Source: Pseudomonadota bacterium (GTDB lineage: Bacteria > Desulfobacterota > WTBG01 > CAIYCZ01). Taken from it: a DNA stretch of 5,160 nucleotides. Each line of letters starts with the position of its first letter. Position 1 is the first letter of the stretch. The DNA is taken from contig JAPLIX010000168.1 in NCBI GenBank assembly GCA_026388865.1, forward strand, positions 3,186 through 8,345. The letters run 5' to 3'. Below are positions 3,152 through 5,160 of the stretch, piece after piece. The translations under genes and the position numbers were made by a program. A model generated the notes under the pieces. The model was not told the origin of the DNA, searched no databases, and worked only from the letters and a program-made list of their open reading frames with translations.

Positions 3152-5160
3152 TCAACCCTCTTTCACATCACATCGTAAACATCGGGTAACTTCCACCCCG
3201 GCTACATCAATCGGGTAGCACCGGGTGACTTCATCAAAAGTATATCGTCGTGTTTCAGGGGAAACCATGGGCATGGGGTTACGGTTTCCGCCCTGCGGCT
3301 CAACTGAAACCTCATTGTTGTACCTTACCTTCTTCAACAGCTCGCTAAACCGGTCTTTGCCCGTAAGTTTTTTATCAATAACCTTGGCAAACTGTTTACC
3401 CTGCCCCATAGCGCCGCTCACGGTTAAAGGACCGGTCACAAGATCACCACCGGCATACACACCGGGGATGTTTGTCTCAAGAGTGAAGGGGTCAACAGCC
3501 ACGGTGCCGTTGCGGTTCACGTTGACGCCGACCTTGCCGATAAAATCAGAATCACACACCTGGCCGATGGCGGCAATCACAGTGTCACAGTCATAGGTGA
3601 TAGTTTCCTTTTCTGCGACCGGCACTCGGCGTCCTGCAAGGTCATAGTCTCCGGGCCGCATTTTTGTGACAGTGATTCCCCTAACCTTACCGCCGCTTAC
3701 CAGTACTGTGCCCGGGGCAACAAGGGTGACAATCTTGATTCCCTCTTCCTCTGCCTGGCTGATTTCTTCTTCTTCTGCAGGCATATCAGCCTTTTCGCGG
3801 CGGTAGAGAATGGTTACATCAGCGCCGAGGCGCTTTGCCACGCGGGCTGAATCCATTGCCACGTTTCCGCCGCCGATGATCACGGTCTTAGCCCCTACCG
3901 CAACCTCTTTGCCAAGATTGACATCGCGGAGAAACTCAACGCCGCTCAGCACGCCTTGTGCTTCCTCGCCCTGAACCCGAAGCGGACTTTCTTTCTGGGC
4001 GCCAATGGCAAGAAAGATCGCATCATGCTCTTTTCTGAGCGTCCTCAGGTTCTTGTCCTTGCCAACTGTTGTATTAAATTTAAATGTAACGCCAAGCTTC
4101 TTAATGACATCCACCTCGCGGTCAACTACTTTCTTGGGGAGCCTGAACTCAGGGATACCCCATGTGAGCATACCGCCGGCTGATGGATATGCATCATACA
4201 CCGTGACTTTATGGCCAAGCCGGGCAAGGTAGTATGCAGCGGTTAAGCCTGCAGGTCCTGCTCCCACTATGCCAATCTTTTTACGGGTTGGCTTTAATTT
4301 CTTTGGCTCAACCTTCCGCAGTTTCTTTGCCTTCCCGTTTTCAAACATGTAATCAGCAGCAAACCGGTGCACTTCCCGCGTGGAAACCGTGTCATCAACT
4401 TCATTGCGCCTGCACCTGCCCTGACAGGGATGATGGCACACGCGGCCCGTGCTTGCCGGAAGGGGGTTATCCTGAAGGATTAATTCATACGCATCGGCGA
4501 TCCGGCCTTCCTTGAGAAGGGTCAGATACCCGGGGATGTTCATATGAATCGGGCAGGCATTTTCACACGGCGCAACAAAAAGACTTTCGCATGCTCCTGC
4601 CTGGCACCGGTTGTTCTTGATATGATTTTCATATTCATTCTTAAAATATTTAAGTGTCGTAAGAACCGGGTTTGGCGCGCTCTGCCCCAAACCGCACAGG
4701 GATGCTTTTTTAATAAGATTGCCAAGTTCTTCAAGTACGGGCAAATCTTCCATCTTTCCCCTGCCGTTGCAGATGTCAGTAAGAAGGGCAAGCATATGCT
4801 TCAAACCTTCACGGCAGGGTGCGCACTTGCCGCATGACTCTTCCTTGGTAAAATCAACAAAGTAGCGTGCTGTATCAACCATGCAGGTGTCTTCATCCAC
4901 CACCACCACACCGCCTGATCCCATGATGGAGCCAAGCTTGGTGAGACTTTCATAATCAATTGGTGACTCAAAGTATGGTGCGGGAATACATCCGCCGGAG
5001 GGGCCGCCGGTCTGCACTGCTTTAATCCGCTTGCCCTCTACGCCGCCGCCGCCAATATCATAGACCAGGGTCTTTAATGAAGTGCCAAAGGGTATTTCTG
5101 CAAGTCCTGCCTGGCTTATCTTACCTACCAGGGAGAGCACCTTGGTTCCCGTGCTTGTTT
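3152..5160 (-). CDS. NuoF-GltD fusion: NADH dehydrogenase flavoprotein part joined to NAD(P)H oxidoreductase (5'-partial)
   Basis: The frame is open to the window edge and the residues before the GTG at 5140 (TSTGTK) fit NuoF, so the N-terminal FMN/NADH domain lies outside; 668 residues are visible. Numbering here is from that GTG. Residues 1-90 are the NuoF SLBB region (LVGKISQAG, TGGPSGGCIP). Cys103/106/109 and Cys149 are the N3-type [4Fe-4S] ligands (SCGKCAPCREG, CGLGQ). Then CQAGAC (179-184), of the kind seen in HydB/HoxF proteins, leads into the GltD part: cysteines 192, 196, 235, 239 and 243 for [4Fe-4S] clusters, FAD site VGAGPAG (292-298), pyridine-nucleotide site IGGGNVAMD (422-430) with YRR (446-448), as in NADPH-using GltD/NfnB, and FAD motif VYAGGD (561-566). 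The end carries CLRC (654-657). It should link NAD(H) and NADP(H) pools in the cytoplasm, perhaps by electron bifurcation with ferredoxin. It leads the visible operon with the iron-sulfur subunit. Confidence 0.9.
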   Translation of the reverse strand, partial: TSTGTKVLSLVGKISQAGLAEIPFGTSLKTLVYDIGGGGVEGKRIKAVQTGGPSGGCIPAPYFESPIDYESLTKLGSIMGSGGVVVVDEDTCMVDTARYFVDFTKEESCGKCAPCREGLKHMLALLTDICNGRGKMEDLPVLEELGNLIKKASLCGLGQSAPNPVLTTLKYFKNEYENHIKNNRCQAGACESLFVAPCENACPIHMNIPGYLTLLKEGRIADAYELILQDNPLPASTGRVCHHPCQGRCRRNEVDDTVSTREVHRFAADYMFENGKAKKLRKVEPKKLKPTRKKIGIVGAGPAGLTAAYYLARLGHKVTVYDAYPSAGGMLTWGIPEFRLPKKVVDREVDVIKKLGVTFKFNTTVGKDKNLRTLRKEHDAIFLAIGAQKESPLRVQGEEAQGVLSGVEFLRDVNLGKEVAVGAKTVIIGGGNVAMDSARVAKRLGADVTILYRREKADMPAEEEEISQAEEEGIKIVTLVAPGTVLVSGGKVRGITVTKMRPGDYDLAGRRVPVAEKETITYDCDTVIAAIGQVCDSDFIGKVGVNVNRNGTVAVDPFTLETNIPGVYAGGDLVTGPLTVSGAMGQGKQFAKVIDKKLTGKDRFSELLKKVRYNNEVSVEPQGGNRNPMPMVSPETRRYTFDEVTRCYPIDVAGVEVTRCLRCDVKEG

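Noticed and set aside
4540..4640. Possible frameshift at the junction of the NuoF and GltD parts
   Set aside because: A single frame runs from CGLGQ through CQAGAC and CENACP into the GltD cysteines without interruption, so the fusion looks genuine.
3225..4837. Plus-strand frames of 75-123 codons and a minus-strand 83-codon frame (4540-4791)
   Set aside because: All lie within the NuoF-GltD gene, whose motifs are continuous throughout. The 4540-4791 frame is an out-of-frame reading of the same strand.

Overview
The window looks like a piece of an anaerobic bacterial chromosome, most likely a Deltaproteobacterium (Desulfobacterota) or a relative. The reasons are a soluble NuoF-GltD fusion with a HoxU/NuoG-like iron-sulfur partner, an MntA-HepT toxin-antitoxin pair, and a palindromic intergenic repeat of a kind I recall from such genomes. 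The taxonomic call is inference. All supported genes lie on the minus strand, so the order of transcription runs from high to low coordinates.

3152-5160 and 2353-3144 form a redox operon. The first gene is cut by the right edge. What is visible is the C-terminal part of an NADH-dehydrogenase NuoF/HydB-type flavoprotein fused to a complete GltD/NfnB-like FAD/NAD(P)H oxidoreductase. Its open frame continues past the apparent GTG start at 5140, so that GTG is an internal valine codon. Seven bases downstream lies a small [2Fe-2S] plus two [4Fe-4S] electron-transfer subunit. Together they should pass electrons between NAD(H), NADP(H) and iron-sulfur carriers in the cytoplasm, possibly with a NuoE-like and a catalytic (hydrogenase or formate dehydrogenase) subunit outside the window.

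2162-2352 is an intergenic stretch. It holds a possible 14-codon ORF whose very strong Shine-Dalgarno sits in a hairpin loop, and a good sigma70-like promoter pointing to the next gene. 1223-2161 encodes a parvulin (PpiC/SurA-type) protein without a signal peptide, so probably a cytoplasmic folding factor, followed by a plausible intrinsic terminator at 1087-1113.

856-1222 has no convincing gene. It contains a 125-bp imperfect palindrome (925-1049), an extra copy of its terminal motif (1061-1078), the terminator, and a doubtful short ORF. 14-855 is the MntA (nucleotidyltransferase antitoxin) and HepT (HEPN RNase toxin) pair with a 4-base ATGA overlap. It looks more AT-rich than the ppiC gene and is bordered by the repeat, consistent with an accessory insertion. 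No tRNA, rRNA, CRISPR array or transposase was seen. The gene families are known ones; the less usual items are the fusion enzyme, the cytoplasmic parvulin beside it and the leader region between them.
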